Positions 5,034-5,149 of a stretch of 5,149 bases of DNA are shown piece after piece (the first letter of the stretch is position 1; each line of letters opens with the position of its first letter). This stretch comes from RUG563 sp024681215 (GTDB taxonomy: Bacteria > Bacillota > Clostridia > Christensenellales > Aristaeellaceae). The stretch is taken from contig JAILBG010000096.1 of assembly GCA_024681215.1 (NCBI GenBank), forward strand, positions 1-5,149, given 5' to 3'. Made by a program: the position numbers and the translations under genes. Under the pieces are notes generated by a model that had not been told where the DNA came from, searched no databases, and saw nothing but the letters and a program-made list of their open reading frames with translations.

Positions 5034-5043
5034 TAACAACCAC

Positions 5044-5149
5044 ATGGCACGTATTGCGGGCGTCGATCTGCCCCGAGAAAAGCGCGTCGAGGTGGGCTTG
5101 ACCTACATCTTCGGCATCGGTCCGACGGTGAGCAAGCAGATCCTCGAGG
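5044..5149 (+). CDS. rpsM: 30S ribosomal protein S13 (3' end outside window)
   Basis: The first 35 codons of S13 are present, starting MARIAGVDLPREKRVEVGLT and continuing YIFGIGPTVSKQILE. This is the conserved N-terminal part that precedes the helix-two-turns-helix domain; S13 sits in the 30S head, contacts the P-site tRNA and forms intersubunit bridges with L5. The ATG at 5044 is fixed by the universally conserved MARIAGV start and the GGAGGTG upstream. In E. coli and Firmicutes this gene heads the alpha-operon set (rpsM, rpsK, rpoA, rplQ, with rpsD in E. coli). It is separated from rpmJ by an unusually long structured leader, suggesting regulation of its own. Confidence 0.97.
   Translation, partial: MARIAGVDLPREKRVEVGLTYIFGIGPTVSKQILE

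Larger units (their letters stand above)
4677..5043 (+). promoter_or_regulatory. Long structured non-coding region between rpmJ and rpsM; candidate rpsM leader RNA
   Basis: No convincing gene lies in these 367 nt. Beyond the 4690-4746 hairpin I find these stems: 4754-4759/4764-4769; 4786-4791/4802-4807; 4844-4847/4863-4866; 4869-4876/4886-4893 (one G-U); 4902-4907/4911-4916; 4921-4926/4932-4937; 4943-4947/4953-4957; and 4966-4971/4982-4987, extended by 4961-4964/4988-4991 around a bulged A. A pseudoknot (4793-4798 with 4827-4832) and a long-range pairing (4872-4878 with 4989-4995) are also possible. I see no good -35/-10 pair inside. The position matches the E. coli alpha-operon leader controlled by S4, but I cannot match it to that or any other known family. 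GC-rich DNA gives chance stems, so the whole-region call is moderate. Confidence 0.5.

Noticed and set aside
4776..5036. 86-codon ATG frame in the rpmJ-rpsM gap ending at the rpsM Shine-Dalgarno
   Set aside because: No Shine-Dalgarno, no recognisable domain, a Pro/Arg/Gly-rich composition typical of random GC-rich DNA, and the stretch is covered by hairpins. Another frame (4850-5101) overlaps the real rpsM start.
4677..5043. Gap as RNase P RNA, tmRNA, SRP RNA or cobalamin/SAM riboswitch
   Set aside because: I looked for the characteristic conserved blocks of each and found none.

Overview
The window is a stretch of a ribosomal-protein supercluster corresponding to the second half of the spc operon and the start of the alpha operon. 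All genes are on the + strand: rpsE (5' end outside the window), rpmD, rplO, secY, adk, map, a small KOW-type RNA-binding protein gene, infA, rpmJ and rpsM (3' end outside). This order, especially adk-map-KOW-infA between secY and rpmJ, is typical of Firmicutes. The high GC content, strong Shine-Dalgarno sites, charged N-terminal extension on S5 and the KOW gene point to a GC-rich Clostridia-type bacterium. I cannot name the genus.

Layout: 1-2494 is a tight block (rpsE, rpmD, rplO, secY; gaps of 2-15 nt) encoding three ribosomal proteins and the SecY translocon channel. A 108-nt gap follows with two back-to-back hairpins and an offset T-tract ahead of adk. Next, adk, map and the KOW gene overlap by 4 nt at each junction (ATGA, GTGA). 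The KOW stop lies 6 nt before a TTG-initiated infA, and its start region contains a promoter-like sequence that could drive infA, rpmJ and the downstream alpha genes separately. rpmJ follows 27 nt after infA.

The unusual part is 4677-5043: 367 nt without a credible gene between rpmJ and rpsM, where Firmicutes usually have only a short spacer. It holds a 14-bp hairpin just after rpmJ, at least eight further stems, a candidate H-type pseudoknot, a long-range pairing that competes with a local hairpin, and partial pairing over the rpsM Shine-Dalgarno. It sits where E. coli has the S4-controlled alpha-operon leader. I do not recognise it as a known RNA family; it is the best candidate here for an undescribed cis-regulatory RNA.

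Functionally the cluster couples ribosome assembly (S5, L30, L15, L36, S13), initiation (IF1), nascent-protein processing (Map), membrane export (SecY) and adenylate balance (Adk).
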